Positions 46,677-56,700 of a stretch of 64,000 nucleotides of DNA are shown in pieces. Each line of letters starts with the position of its first letter. Position 1 is the first letter of the stretch. Source of the DNA: Parapedobacter lycopersici (GTDB lineage: Bacteria > Bacteroidota > Bacteroidia > Sphingobacteriales > Sphingobacteriaceae); the NCBI RefSeq assembly GCF_024643285.1, contig NZ_JAMSLW010000003.1:310001-374000 (forward strand). Reading direction: 5' to 3'. The notes beneath the pieces were generated by a model. The model searched no databases and was not told where the DNA came from. It saw only the letters and a program-made list of their open reading frames with translations. Position numbers and translations under genes: made by a program.

Positions 46677-48544
46677 TTGTTTACAGCCGAACAAAGGAGG
46701 ATTTCAGTAATGATATCCTCACCAATGATATAGACCACATCATTTCACAGCATTTGCTTGAGAAAGCCGGGCTTCGTGTAGCCCAGGCCGAACTCAATGC
46801 CTTCAAGCATTCGCTGGGCTATATGGAGCGCGTCATGAGCGATCGCGATATTCCGGACGATTGCGGTATCAGCATTGAATACCACATCCCGCAAACCTCC
46901 AAGCGCATTGATTTCATTATTAGCGGTACCGATGGCGCGCAGGAAAACGTAATCATTGTAGAGCTTAAGGGATGGAAAAGCGCAAGCCTTACCCAAAAAG
47001 ATGGGCTGGTGGTTACCCAATACAAAAAGGGCCTTGCCGAAACAAGCCACCCAGCATACCAAGCCTGGTCATACGCCGCGCTATTGCAGGCATTCAACGC
47101 TACCGTGCATGAAGAAAACATCCAGCTGCACCCCTGTGCTTACCTGCATAACTATGTGCCGGATGATGTTATTGCAAATCCCTTTTATGACTACTACCTC
47201 AAAAAGGCACCCATCTTTCTTAAGCCAGATGCATTGCAGCTGCGCGCTTTTATCAAGCAGTTTATCAAACAGGGCGATAAGGCCAATATCCTATACCGTA
47301 TAGACCACGGCAAAATACGCCCCACCAAAACACTTGCCGATAGCCTAAAGAGCATGATTCAGGGCAACAAAGAATTTCTGATGATCGATGATCAGAAAGT
47401 CGTCTATGAAAATGCGAAGAACCTTGCCCTGCATTCGCACGAGCAAAATAAAAACGTACTCATCGTAGAAGGCGGGCCGGGAACCGGTAAATCCGTCATT
47501 GCCGTCAACCTGCTCATCAACCTCATTCGCAGCGGCAAGATGGCGCAGTATGTAACCAAAACCTCCGCTCCGCGCGATGTCTATTTCGATAAACTTTCCG
47601 GCGAGCGGAAAAAGGTAGAGCTACGGTCGCTCTTCGTCGGCTCCGGCTCCTACATCCACGCGTTACCCAACAGTATATCTACGCTTATTGTAGATGAGGC
47701 ACACCGCCTTACCAAACAAACCGGCCCCTACCGGAACGGAGAGGATCAGATCAAAGAGATTCTGCGTACTGCCTGCTGTTCCATCTTTTTCATAGATGAA
47801 AACCAGCGTGTACACATCGATGACTATGGCGATATCGCGCGTATCGAGCAGTTTGCTGGCGAGATGGGCATTAAGGTACACAAGCTGCAATTGGAGTCAC
47901 AGTTCCGCTGCAACGGTTCGGACGGCTACCTAGCGTGGGTAGATCACGTGCTTCAAATCCGGGACACGGCTAACCCCGTATTTTCAGCCGCTGATTTTGA
48001 GTTTGATTTCCGGGTAATGGACAATCCTAAGGCGTTACAGGAGCTTATTTATGAGAAGAACAAGGAAGCGAATAAGGCCCGCTTGGTAGCTGGGTATTGC
48101 TGGGATTGGGACAGTAAGAACAACAAGTCAGCCTATGATATCGAATTCCCCGAATACGATTTCCGCATGCGATGGAATTTGAAGGATTATGGTGGCCGAT
48201 TCATTATCGATCCCGGTTCGGTTACGGAGGTAGGCTGCATCCACACGGCCCAAGGCTTAGAGGTAGACTACATCGGTGTCATCGTAGGTGATGACCTTAT
48301 CGTTCGCAATGGTGAAGTACTGGTAGACCCCAAGCAACGCTCCTCGATGGATAAAAGCATCCATGGGTGGAAGAAAATGATGAAGGAACGGCCGGAACAT
48401 GCTAAATCCCTTCTCCGGGCAATCATCAAAAACACCTATCGTACCTTGCTTACGCGAGGGATGAAAGGTTGTTATGTTTATTTTACGGATGAGGAAACGG
48501 CGGCGTATTTTAGGGAGCAGATAATAGGTCAAGAATTACGATAG
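46673..48544 (+). CDS. DUF2075 ATPase/helicase with N-terminal nuclease-like domain
   Basis: A 623-residue protein. About residues 60-110 show KRIDFIISG and NVIIVELKGWKS, a PD-(D/E)xK-type arrangement. Walker A is EGGPGTGKSV, Walker B is TLIVDEAHRL, and QLESQFRCNGSDGYLAW matches DUF2075 motif III. The last part includes HTAQGLEVDYIGVI, like superfamily 1 helicases. Often found in defence islands; direct substrates are not known. Strictly coupled to the MazG-like gene. Confidence 0.85.
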   Translation: MIVYSRTKEDFSNDILTNDIDHIISQHLLEKAGLRVAQAELNAFKHSLGYMERVMSDRDIPDDCGISIEYHIPQTSKRIDFIISGTDGAQENVIIVELKGWKSASLTQKDGLVVTQYKKGLAETSHPAYQAWSYAALLQAFNATVHEENIQLHPCAYLHNYVPDDVIANPFYDYYLKKAPIFLKPDALQLRAFIKQFIKQGDKANILYRIDHGKIRPTKTLADSLKSMIQGNKEFLMIDDQKVVYENAKNLALHSHEQNKNVLIVEGGPGTGKSVIAVNLLINLIRSGKMAQYVTKTSAPRDVYFDKLSGERKKVELRSLFVGSGSYIHALPNSISTLIVDEAHRLTKQTGPYRNGEDQIKEILRTACCSIFFIDENQRVHIDDYGDIARIEQFAGEMGIKVHKLQLESQFRCNGSDGYLAWVDHVLQIRDTANPVFSAADFEFDFRVMDNPKALQELIYEKNKEANKARLVAGYCWDWDSKNNKSAYDIEFPEYDFRMRWNLKDYGGRFIIDPGSVTEVGCIHTAQGLEVDYIGVIVGDDLIVRNGEVLVDPKQRSSMDKSIHGWKKMMKERPEHAKSLLRAIIKNTYRTLLTRGMKGCYVYFTDEETAAYFREQIIGQELR

Positions 48545-48656
48545 ACGATATTGATTAAATGAAATTTATATCACTTTCATAAATCTATACTAAGAATGTG
48601 TTTAGTGCCCCAGAATGATAGATTTACATCATAGCTTCTTGCCAGAAAACCATCTA

Positions 48657-49688
48657 TCATGTAAACGACGCAGTCTGTAGGTGATTTAGGGATATGTCAA
48701 AATATCGTTCATTAGAGAACATACTTCTTTTTCGTTGGCTCCAACTTTCTAAATAAGCCTGAACGACCTGCTTTTCAAATGTTCTTTCTTTTTTTACGAT
48801 ATAATCGATTGACGATAATAATTCTAATCCAAAGTCCGAATAAAACCCCTCAAGGAAGCGCATCGTTTTCTTAGCGATTTCCAAAAGTTCAGGTCTACTT
48901 TCAATATAAGATTTTACTGTCTCATAACCATCGGCCACTAAAGTCAATGGCTCGAAAGCCTTTTTGTCTTTATCGCTATATCCCATGATGTAGCTGCCAT
49001 TCAACGCATATAATACATGACGTACTTTTCCTGAATAAGGACCATAAAAATTAGGTTGAAAATCTAGTTTAAAATATTTCTTGGCTCCGAAGCGCTGTAA
49101 AAAATAGCAAACCTTTTCACACGAGAATTCCGATACATACTCTCCATTTTTAACAAGGTCGTAAAGTACATACAAAAGCAAAGCCCTTGCCGCTGTCAAT
49201 TTTGTTCGTTCCTTTTTTAAATACTCTTTTATCTGTGTTGTTGGTTCAAATACATATATATCTGTATCCAAATGTCCAAGTTTAACCTCAATTATTCTTT
49301 TCACGTTCTCCCATTCAAGCCCTCCATTTCCGGCACCAAGAGGAGGTATAGCTATGCTTCTTATGTTGTATTCATTTATTGTCGAGACCAACTTATCGAG
49401 TCCCACTTCAATAAAAGAATACTCAGAAGGTCTTCGCCAGTCTTTTTTTGTAGGAAAGTTGATAATTAATTTCTCGCCAGCGTCGAGATTACTATCATGT
49501 GTCACTAAAAGCTTACCAATTTCAACTTCTCCGTTTTTACAAGCTTCAGCGTAAGCTTTGAAATTACTTGGAAATGCTTTTTTGAATTGCAAAGCGATAC
49601 CTTTGCCCATGACGCCTACAGTATTCACTGTATTTACCAATGCCTCGGCATCGCTTTCTAAGATATTACCTTTTAGATATTTAATCAT
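48657..49688 (-). CDS. darG: DarG, macro-domain antitoxin
   Basis: A 343-residue protein from ATG 49688. The macro domain (about 1-150) has KGNILESDAEALVNTVNTVG and PPLGAGNGGLEWENV. It removes ADP-ribose from thymidine on DNA. The C-terminal part (about 170-340) matches the DarG extension that binds and blocks DarT. It starts 7 bp after darT stops. An upstream extension from 49721 overlaps darT and is rejected. Confidence 0.9.
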   Translation of the reverse strand: MIKYLKGNILESDAEALVNTVNTVGVMGKGIALQFKKAFPSNFKAYAEACKNGEVEIGKLLVTHDSNLDAGEKLIINFPTKKDWRRPSEYSFIEVGLDKLVSTINEYNIRSIAIPPLGAGNGGLEWENVKRIIEVKLGHLDTDIYVFEPTTQIKEYLKKERTKLTAARALLLYVLYDLVKNGEYVSEFSCEKVCYFLQRFGAKKYFKLDFQPNFYGPYSGKVRHVLYALNGSYIMGYSDKDKKAFEPLTLVADGYETVKSYIESRPELLEIAKKTMRFLEGFYSDFGLELLSSIDYIVKKERTFEKQVVQAYLESWSQRKRSMFSNERYFDISLNHLQTASFT

Positions 49689-49695
49689 CGTCTTG

Positions 49696-50352
49696 TTAAT
49701 AATACGCTCGGGGTACCACATTTATTGTTTCTTCGTTGATACCGAATGCCATAAGCTTTCTTTTTGCGCCTTCATTGTAACATCCTATCGATGCAATAAA
49801 ATCAGAGGGCAAATCATTTTCTACTAAAAGCTCAGCTTGCTTTTTACGCTTAAGATTTAAGTTTTCCTGACCACTCCAATAAGAAGCTCGTACAGCCGAC
49901 CAATCAATAATAGAGGACAACTCATTTATTTTGTCGCGATTATAAAATGTAGTGAAACCATCAGTTGCATGCCCATCTGTAAAATAGAAATTAAAACCCG
50001 AGTCGACAATTTTAGAAACTGAACACGCTAAATATATAATTTCTTCCGCAGGTGTTGCTCTCTCAACAAAATTACCTCCAATTTGCATGACATACAACAT
50101 TGGCATCCTTACCCCAAAATAAAATGGGATAAAATCGCCTAATACAATCGATGGCGGGTCAATTATTGTGTAATCTCCATTGTTTATGAAAACTTGTTTT
50201 ATATTCCTGGTATTAATTAACGTAACGTCGCCAATAGTAATGAAATGTGGATTTGCATTAGGCGATTTATAATGGGTAATTCCGTATTGCAGCAAATGAG
50301 GGACATTCTCTATATGCGTCATGCGGTATACTTTTATATTCGCTAATTCCAT
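49696..50352 (-). CDS. darT: DarT, DNA-targeting ADP-ribosyltransferase toxin
   Basis: A 218-residue protein. The opening VYRMTHIENVPHLLQYGITH is the DUF4433 signature, and KRKKQAELLVEND carries the catalytic Glu. DarT adds ADP-ribose to thymidine in single-stranded DNA; DarTG systems act in phage defence. AT-rich DNA, like the rest of this block. Confidence 0.9.
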   Translation of the reverse strand: MELANIKVYRMTHIENVPHLLQYGITHYKSPNANPHFITIGDVTLINTRNIKQVFINNGDYTIIDPPSIVLGDFIPFYFGVRMPMLYVMQIGGNFVERATPAEEIIYLACSVSKIVDSGFNFYFTDGHATDGFTTFYNRDKINELSSIIDWSAVRASYWSGQENLNLKRKKQAELLVENDLPSDFIASIGCYNEGAKRKLMAFGINEETINVVPRAYY

Positions 50353-50451
50353 AAATATATACTATAGCGTCGATAATTAAAGTCAAATATAATATATAGT
50401 TGACTTCATTTCTTTCCTCTGTCTCATATATCAACACCCTTGTGTTAAAGC

Positions 50452-51390
50452 TTACAGATCTAAGGTGAATTGCCTTTCAGGATTTACTTTATCTTGATAC
50501 GCTTCTTTTTCTGTCAATTCAATTGGCAACGCTTGTGTTGCAAGAGCTGTAGTGTAATGCTTATTCACCCACACAACTTCAATTCTCTCTTGTACTATAC
50601 CCTTGGAACCCTTGGTTGACGCCTTTATTTCACGACGGCTCCACCCATTATTTTCGCTTAACAATAAGTCATACAAGTCGTTGTGATATCCGCTAATGAA
50701 TATCATACAATTTGCTTGGTTTGCTAAGTTTAAAAGTTTTGTATGGTACTCTTCGTCGTTAGCGTCCCAAGTATATCCATTCGCCCTGTCTCCTAAATAG
50801 GGTGGATCTAAATACACCAGTGTCGCAGGACGATTAATAAATCTTTTAAGAATGGTAAGTGCATCCTTATTTTCGATACGTACACTTTTAAGTCGATCCA
50901 CTACTGCCTTAAGTCGTTTTGGAAGGTTATTCCAACGATTTACTCGGGCGTCATGTCCGTTTCTAGTGTACGAGTCAGTGTAGGAAAACCCCCCTTTCTC
51001 CTTACCGAACACCCCATTAATTGCCATCATGGCTTGTACTAAAAAGCGCCTTGCCCGTTCGAGATCGCTAATGCCTTCGGATTCTTTTCTTGCTTCAATT
51101 AATTCTTGCTCCGCGTATGGCGTTAATTCAATAGCCTCGCACAATGCCTTATCACGGTCGCGCAACTGCCTAAATAAGTTTACAATTTCGCCATCAATAT
51201 CATTAATTATTTCAATAGGAGCCGGTGCTTTTCGCAATGTTAACGAAGCTGATCCACAGAAAGCCTCTACCCAACAATTATGAGGAGGCAAGTTACTACA
51301 TAGCTCCAGTGCTATTTTATTTTTAGAGCCAAAATATCCAAATGGAGGACTTATTTTTTTATTACCTCTTTTTGTATTATTATTTTTCAA
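50452..51390 (-). CDS. D12-class adenine-N6 DNA methyltransferase (Dam-like)
   Basis: A 312-residue protein. PPFGYFGSKNKIALELCSNL is the SAM-binding start and LVYLDPPYLG is the DPPY catalytic motif. Such enzymes methylate adenine at GATC-type sites in many species; the target here is unknown. It starts at TTG 51390 after an A-rich stretch, 9 bp beyond the helicase stop; no ATG start is available. Last gene of the defence operon. Confidence 0.87.
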   Translation of the reverse strand: MKNNNTKRGNKKISPPFGYFGSKNKIALELCSNLPPHNCWVEAFCGSASLTLRKAPAPIEIINDIDGEIVNLFRQLRDRDKALCEAIELTPYAEQELIEARKESEGISDLERARRFLVQAMMAINGVFGKEKGGFSYTDSYTRNGHDARVNRWNNLPKRLKAVVDRLKSVRIENKDALTILKRFINRPATLVYLDPPYLGDRANGYTWDANDEEYHTKLLNLANQANCMIFISGYHNDLYDLLLSENNGWSRREIKASTKGSKGIVQERIEVVWVNKHYTTALATQALPIELTEKEAYQDKVNPERQFTLDL

Positions 51391-51399
51391 TTTTTTCTT

Positions 51400-53292
51400 C
51401 TAATTCCTTTTGAATAACCGTTTGTATGCCGTCACGTCATCATCTGCACTGTGGTACAAATCTAAGTCGTATATTTCATAATCTTGCTCAATAATATCAT
51501 ACATCTTTTGAGCCTTATTGTTGACATTAGCTATTATGTCTTGATCAATTGAATTTTCATATTGTAAAAAATAATAATGAGCCTGGTTGAATTCAGATCC
51601 TCCTACCCGGTGTATCCTATCTAGCGATTGGATATATTGAGCTGCATTATAAGATAAATCATAGTATATTGCATGAAAACATGTCTTATGCAGTGATATA
51701 GATTCTGCACATGCTGCAGGGTTGGCAATTAAAATATTTAACCCACTTTTAGGATCAACAAATTCGTCCCGAATATCTTCTCTTGTTTTTTCATCATCAA
51801 TTTCTATTACATTGTTTTTCCTGACCGGTGTTTTTCCATAAATAAGTTCACAATTTTCGCCCCTCGATAGAAAATGACTTTTAATCAATTCTAATGTGCC
51901 GATAAAATTTGACCAAATCAATACTTTTTGATCATTCGCCCGTAATTTGGTGACCAAACTAGTCAGCTCTAATAGCTTGTTAGGAATTTCTAGCCTATCA
52001 TACGAATGAATTTTAAGAGCTAAATTTGAATCTCTTACTATGTCCTCTGCGTATTCATCAATGGCAGAAAGCAATAATTTTGGATAGGACACCGCCTGAC
52101 GTAATCTCATCATTCTTCCTCTCCATAATTTATTCAATACCTCTTCATTTGTGAAGTAGTCGCCTTCTGCAAGGTCAAAAAGTCTTGCCTTAATATACTG
52201 ATAGATGTTTTCTTCGACTACGTTCATTTTAAGCACAATCGGCGGGTGAAATATGGGGGGAATAAGCCCTAAATCATTTTTGCGAACACGGTAAAATAAT
52301 GGGCCTATTTTTTTATGAAGTAATTCCTTTATCTGCTCATTCCTTTTTTGTTTTTCCCATAATTCAATTTGTATTTTGTCATCCTCAGTTAGAGGAGATT
52401 GGTGTTGCCATAAAAAATCAAAAAGATTAAAAATATCTCTGTAACTTTTCGGAATAGGTGTACCTGTTAAAATACATTTATATGATGCATGTTGCCCAAT
52501 TTTAAGTAGAGAATTTGCCCACGATCCTCCGATTTGTTTCATGTAATGGGCTTCATCGACTATTAAAAAAGCGAAAACGCCCCGCTGGGAAAGAAATTTA
52601 GCTATTTCAAGGTAGTCATTTAATGCAGTTTGAAAGGTGCATAGGTACAGCTCGCAAGAATCTTTTTGGGATTTAAAGTACTCGGAACGTCTGAACTCTT
52701 TGGTGTTGCCAGATAAAATTACAGAATCGCTGTCGCGGCCAAGTGTCGCCTCAAACTCGTGTCTCCACGGTTGAAAACATGAGGGAGGACCGATGATAAA
52801 TAAGGTGTTGCATTTGCCTTCAATACGGAGTTTCTCATATACAGAAAGTACTACTGAAGTCTTCCCACTACCAGGCACTGAAAAATTAGCGCCGTTTCCA
52901 ATACTATATAAATGATATGCTGCTTTTATTTGATGATCCTTTAGTTTCCGCGGTAGCTTAGTGAGGAATAAATTAAAGTTATCAAATGATTGGGCTTTTA
53001 TTTTTCCATTTTTAATCTCTTGAGCGTTTTTAAATATTTTTGTGATTTCTTTGTTTTGTTTGTCAAAGTCTTCCAAAAAATTGATAGCACCTTCTGTTAC
53101 GGTAACATTAATTCCTTCTTGTTCAAAATAAGCAACCATTTGAGCAAGGTCGGTGTTGAAATTGCTTGACTCCTTTTGTAATGTAGATTCAATGTGTTTA
53201 AAACCATAAAAATACAATTGAGAGACTTGATATTTTTTTAAATCTTCAATACCACTAATAATAATGGAAGTATTATGAATTGCAATTTTCAC
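51400..53292 (-). CDS. SNF2-family helicase (DEAD/DEAH box, SF2)
   Basis: A 630-residue protein. Walker A is FSVPGSGKTS, motif II is LIVDEAHYMK and motif III is ILTGTPIPKS. The C-terminal lobe carries SLDRIHRVGG (motif VI). The first 110 residues are unlike known families. It starts at GTG 53292, directly after the TAG of the HNH gene, with no gap. SNF2 helicases in R-M-like systems move along DNA and are often partners of nucleases. Confidence 0.87.
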   Translation of the reverse strand: MKIAIHNTSIIISGIEDLKKYQVSQLYFYGFKHIESTLQKESSNFNTDLAQMVAYFEQEGINVTVTEGAINFLEDFDKQNKEITKIFKNAQEIKNGKIKAQSFDNFNLFLTKLPRKLKDHQIKAAYHLYSIGNGANFSVPGSGKTSVVLSVYEKLRIEGKCNTLFIIGPPSCFQPWRHEFEATLGRDSDSVILSGNTKEFRRSEYFKSQKDSCELYLCTFQTALNDYLEIAKFLSQRGVFAFLIVDEAHYMKQIGGSWANSLLKIGQHASYKCILTGTPIPKSYRDIFNLFDFLWQHQSPLTEDDKIQIELWEKQKRNEQIKELLHKKIGPLFYRVRKNDLGLIPPIFHPPIVLKMNVVEENIYQYIKARLFDLAEGDYFTNEEVLNKLWRGRMMRLRQAVSYPKLLLSAIDEYAEDIVRDSNLALKIHSYDRLEIPNKLLELTSLVTKLRANDQKVLIWSNFIGTLELIKSHFLSRGENCELIYGKTPVRKNNVIEIDDEKTREDIRDEFVDPKSGLNILIANPAACAESISLHKTCFHAIYYDLSYNAAQYIQSLDRIHRVGGSEFNQAHYYFLQYENSIDQDIIANVNNKAQKMYDIIEQDYEIYDLDLYHSADDDVTAYKRLFKRN

Positions 53293-55191
53293 CTATTTTG
53301 CCTTTTTGCCCAAGGAGTTGTATTTTCCTCGTTCCTTATCTATTAATTCATATAGTTCATCTGCCTTAGCTGAGATGTCTCTACAAAAGCCAAGAGCAAG
53401 TTTGTAATTTTCAACGCCCAGTTCATCAATTTTCATGTTTTCGTGATTCAACTTTTTCAAAGAGTCTTCTAGTAATTCAAGTGGCTTTATTCTTTCTATA
53501 TGATTATTGACCGCTTTATAGGCTTTCATTAGATTACCTAATACGCCTTTTTTAACAGCGGTTGTGTTAGACCATTTTTCATCGATCTCTCTTTCACTGT
53601 ATCTATTACCTTCTTTATCGAACTTTTCGCTTTCAGGGATATCTTCATCTACCTCTTTAGCTATATTTATCAAATGTTTTTTTGCACTATCATTACCTAA
53701 ATATTTTTTTAAATTGCCTCCTCTTACAAAAGCATGGACTTTACCCAGTGCTTTTTCTATCTCTGTTGATTTTAAATTTCTTTTGCGAATAATTTTAAAA
53801 ATGGCATTTTCTATTAAGCCTATCTCTGATTCAATTATGCCAAATTTTATTCTGGCTGTGGGGTTGTTTAAAGTGCTATAGTAAAAATTGCTATAATCAA
53901 TAAAAGCTTGCCATCTTCCTTCCTTATCACCCGCACTTTCCGAAATAGTGTTATATAATCCCTCTCTATTAAACGTCTTTAAATACCTATCCACACATTC
54001 AAGAGGCAGCAAATATTCTTTCTCAAAACGTTTTTCAATCGTATTCAATTCTTGTGGGGCTTTATCAGAATACTGAGGATCATCCATTAGCTGAGCCCTT
54101 AACGAATAGTTTTCTTTAATATTTTCTCTAATCGTTAATGCTCTGTTTAGACCATGGTATTCTGACTTTCCATCATCCTGTAATTGATACCTGTTTTCAA
54201 TCCTTTTAATGTCAAATAATGACACATTTTCGGGTAGGATAACTACCCTCATTTTCTCGAATTTTGAATTTTTATGATGTTCTTCATAAAGTTCTTCAAG
54301 AATCATTTTGCGCCTATTGCCATTTATTAAAAATCCGTCACAGGTAATTATTGCGGGTTGTAGTTGCCCCTTATGTTTTATTTGCTGTTTTAATACCTCT
54401 TTCTTTTCTGGATCATTTTTACTTAGAAAACCTCTTAATAAGTCTTGTGTTGCATCACTTAATTCATCCAGCAACCCATTAATTTTTTCATAGCTTTCAA
54501 CTTCCGCCTTAATTCGACCATTCTCCTTTCTAAATTTTAATTCTTTAACTGGTAATTCATATATTTTACTTGTTTTGCCCTTAAACAGATTGTTTTGAAA
54601 ATCGATGACGTCTTCAGTGGGCGGTGTTGCATCGTCTCTCAGCTTGTCTAATTTCTCTTTCAAACTTTTATTTACTGAGCGCATAGGCTCAGTAAATGAA
54701 AATTCCTTCTCTTGCGTGGATGATTGAAAAATGTTCTGAGTACCAATCTGAGTGCCAATAATTTGATGTTTGGCTTGGTTATTAAATTGTGTTCCAGAGC
54801 CCTCATTTTTGTTATGTTTTTCCATATATTTATGAATTGCTTGGTCAACGATATTATCTGTTACTGAAAGTTGCTCTCTCACGAATTTTTCCTCGTGCAA
54901 TGATTTATATTTTCGTAATTCGGGAGATGGGTATTTTTTAACATCATTAGTAATTTTATGATGAATTGGACAAAGCAGGATTAAGTTTTCAAAACTTCTT
55001 CTATAATCATCATTAGAATCCTTATTAAACCTTTCACCTCCTTGCTCGGCCGCCTCTATGTGGCAAATTTCTCCAATTACTATTCCCGAGCTTTCCACGA
55101 TATGTTGATCACACCCAGGGAAAGCGCATTGATTGCCAGATAGTGCAAAGAGCTTTTTAATAACAGATGGTTTTAGTTGAAGCCGTGCCAT
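53293..55191 (-). CDS. HNH nuclease fused to a ParB/sulfiredoxin-like domain
   Basis: A 632-residue protein. The N-terminus (about 1-100) is an HNH unit with zinc-binding Cys22, Cys27 and Cys74 and the H-N-H set His44, Asn69 and His78 (NLILLCPIHHK). The middle has ILPENVSLFDIKRIENRYQL after a ParB-like NGNRRK motif, typical of ParB/Srx nuclease-ATPase folds. The C-terminal 250 residues are helical and unfamiliar. The fusion is unusual. The domain calls rest on motifs; the ParB-like call is weaker than HNH. Confidence 0.7.
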   Translation of the reverse strand: MARLQLKPSVIKKLFALSGNQCAFPGCDQHIVESSGIVIGEICHIEAAEQGGERFNKDSNDDYRRSFENLILLCPIHHKITNDVKKYPSPELRKYKSLHEEKFVREQLSVTDNIVDQAIHKYMEKHNKNEGSGTQFNNQAKHQIIGTQIGTQNIFQSSTQEKEFSFTEPMRSVNKSLKEKLDKLRDDATPPTEDVIDFQNNLFKGKTSKIYELPVKELKFRKENGRIKAEVESYEKINGLLDELSDATQDLLRGFLSKNDPEKKEVLKQQIKHKGQLQPAIITCDGFLINGNRRKMILEELYEEHHKNSKFEKMRVVILPENVSLFDIKRIENRYQLQDDGKSEYHGLNRALTIRENIKENYSLRAQLMDDPQYSDKAPQELNTIEKRFEKEYLLPLECVDRYLKTFNREGLYNTISESAGDKEGRWQAFIDYSNFYYSTLNNPTARIKFGIIESEIGLIENAIFKIIRKRNLKSTEIEKALGKVHAFVRGGNLKKYLGNDSAKKHLINIAKEVDEDIPESEKFDKEGNRYSEREIDEKWSNTTAVKKGVLGNLMKAYKAVNNHIERIKPLELLEDSLKKLNHENMKIDELGVENYKLALGFCRDISAKADELYELIDKERGKYNSLGKKAK

Positions 55192-55212
55192 AAAAAAGAT
55201 TGATTTGTTATT

Positions 55213-56310
55213 TTAGCTAGTAAGACCATATTTTCTTGCATAATACAAATAAGAAAAAGGCGAGTTCCTTATCGCTGCCCTACGTTGGTTTCTGTTTTCG
55301 ATATGGGAATAGCCAATTTGTAGAGTTGCAACAGTAGCTAATCCAAATCCAGTAACATCAAATGGTAGCATTAACAACCCGGCTTTGCTTAAACCTCCTG
55401 CTGCTGCTAAAAGAGTCGTTGGTGATCTTATATTTATCAGTGATGTTAAGGACTTACCAACATGACTAATATTTGAATCCGCTAAAACATCGGATATATC
55501 TCTAACTCCCAAAGAAATTGTGTCTTGGAAGTTGAATGATATTTCCTTCAGTTCAGATAACGAAGTCGAACTTGAAATTTTACTATTAAATTCTGATAAT
55601 AATAATCTGAAACTTTTCAAATTGTCTATTCGTCTACGCTTAAAATCAATAATTTTCTCTAAAGGTACATTTTCGGCGGGGGTGGGAAGTATATTATTGA
55701 GTGCTACTCTTATAGCCGGGAATCCTTCTTTTTTAGCCACTCGTCTAAAATTTAGAGTTTCATATGCATTGGCATCTGTCCCTATTGTCATCTGCTCGGG
55801 ATTAATATCAGCAAGGTACTTCGCCAGCAAAGACATATATATTAATCCCGTGTTGTTTTCAAAACTCAGCCATTCGGGGTCTTCTTGTCTATTTGCTAAT
55901 CCTCGCTCTGCAAGGAAATCATAAATTTGATATGTCGTTTTACTAGCATGTATTCTTGATTGTTCACCAATTCTTAACTTATCCTGATGAATGTTGTACG
56001 TCACGGGTTTGCTTAGCCTATTTACTACCCGTAAAAATCTTTCGTTTAGAATAATTTCTTTAAATTCATCAACGAAATCATTTAAAAATTCATAAGAGTT
56101 AGGACTGGATAACAAGGATTCCGGATCTATTGATCGATATTGGCCCTCGTCAATTAAATAACGTATGTCTGTCGATAGGAATTCATCTTCTCGACCTGAA
56201 AAAGTTCTCGGGACGATTGAGCAGACTTCATCCCAGTACATCAAGGCATTTCTAAGCCAAGTTGAGCTGGGGATATTTATTTTTGGGTAATATAGAATTG
56301 ACCTCTTCAT
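55213..56310 (-). CDS. DUF6236-like protein of the defence operon
   Basis: A 365-residue protein starting MKRSILYYPKINIPSSTWLR and containing ALMYWDEVCSIVPRTF, a pattern I associate with DUF6236. A hydrophobic stretch (about 300-330) includes LLAAAGGLSKAGLLMLPFDV. No enzyme motif is seen. It starts the four-gene operon, 22 bp before the HNH-ParB gene. Function unknown; the DUF assignment is uncertain. Confidence 0.55.
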   Translation of the reverse strand: MKRSILYYPKINIPSSTWLRNALMYWDEVCSIVPRTFSGREDEFLSTDIRYLIDEGQYRSIDPESLLSSPNSYEFLNDFVDEFKEIILNERFLRVVNRLSKPVTYNIHQDKLRIGEQSRIHASKTTYQIYDFLAERGLANRQEDPEWLSFENNTGLIYMSLLAKYLADINPEQMTIGTDANAYETLNFRRVAKKEGFPAIRVALNNILPTPAENVPLEKIIDFKRRRIDNLKSFRLLLSEFNSKISSSTSLSELKEISFNFQDTISLGVRDISDVLADSNISHVGKSLTSLINIRSPTTLLAAAGGLSKAGLLMLPFDVTGFGLATVATLQIGYSHIENRNQRRAAIRNSPFSYLYYARKYGLTS

Positions 56311-56423
56311 CTGATAGTTCTCAATTTCATATAAGAATTAAATAAACACCCAATCACTCCTATGCCATTCAGGATTTCTCATTTAGGTTGCAGAATTTAG
56401 GTTAATGATTGGTTGGGGCTTTA

Positions 56424-56678
56424 TCACCCCTTAATATTTCGTTTAAATTGCTCATACGTTATCATCGTACTTTTAGACCAGTTACTCTCGTATAAAAGTT
56501 CCCGGATATCAACCCTTAATAGCTCGGCTATCTTGTTTAGGTCACCCAAAGTCGGTTGCCTTCTATTATTGCGCCATTTTGAAACAGTGCCTTCTGATTT
56601 TTTCACATAATTTGCAATCACTCTATTAGTGATTTTCCTTTCTTCGAAAACTTCGTCAAGACGATTAATAATAGCCAT
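56424..56678 (-). CDS. XRE-family HTH regulator of the defence operon
   Basis: An 84-residue protein from ATG 56678. The HTH is IANYVKKSEGTVSKWRNNRR, the Cro/CI type. A palindromic operator lies 23-43 bp upstream of its ATG. It sits 113 bp before the DUF6236-like gene and probably represses itself and the operon. Confidence 0.82.
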   Translation of the reverse strand: MAIINRLDEVFEERKITNRVIANYVKKSEGTVSKWRNNRRQPTLGDLNKIAELLRVDIRELLYESNWSKSTMITYEQFKRNIKG

Positions 56679-56700
56679 CAATAAAATTCTTTTCAATAAA

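Noticed and set aside
50452-55191. DISARM or a type I restriction system
   Set aside because: No DUF1998 (DrmB), PLD (DrmC), HsdS or HsdR; the methylase is D12-class, unlike DISARM methylases.
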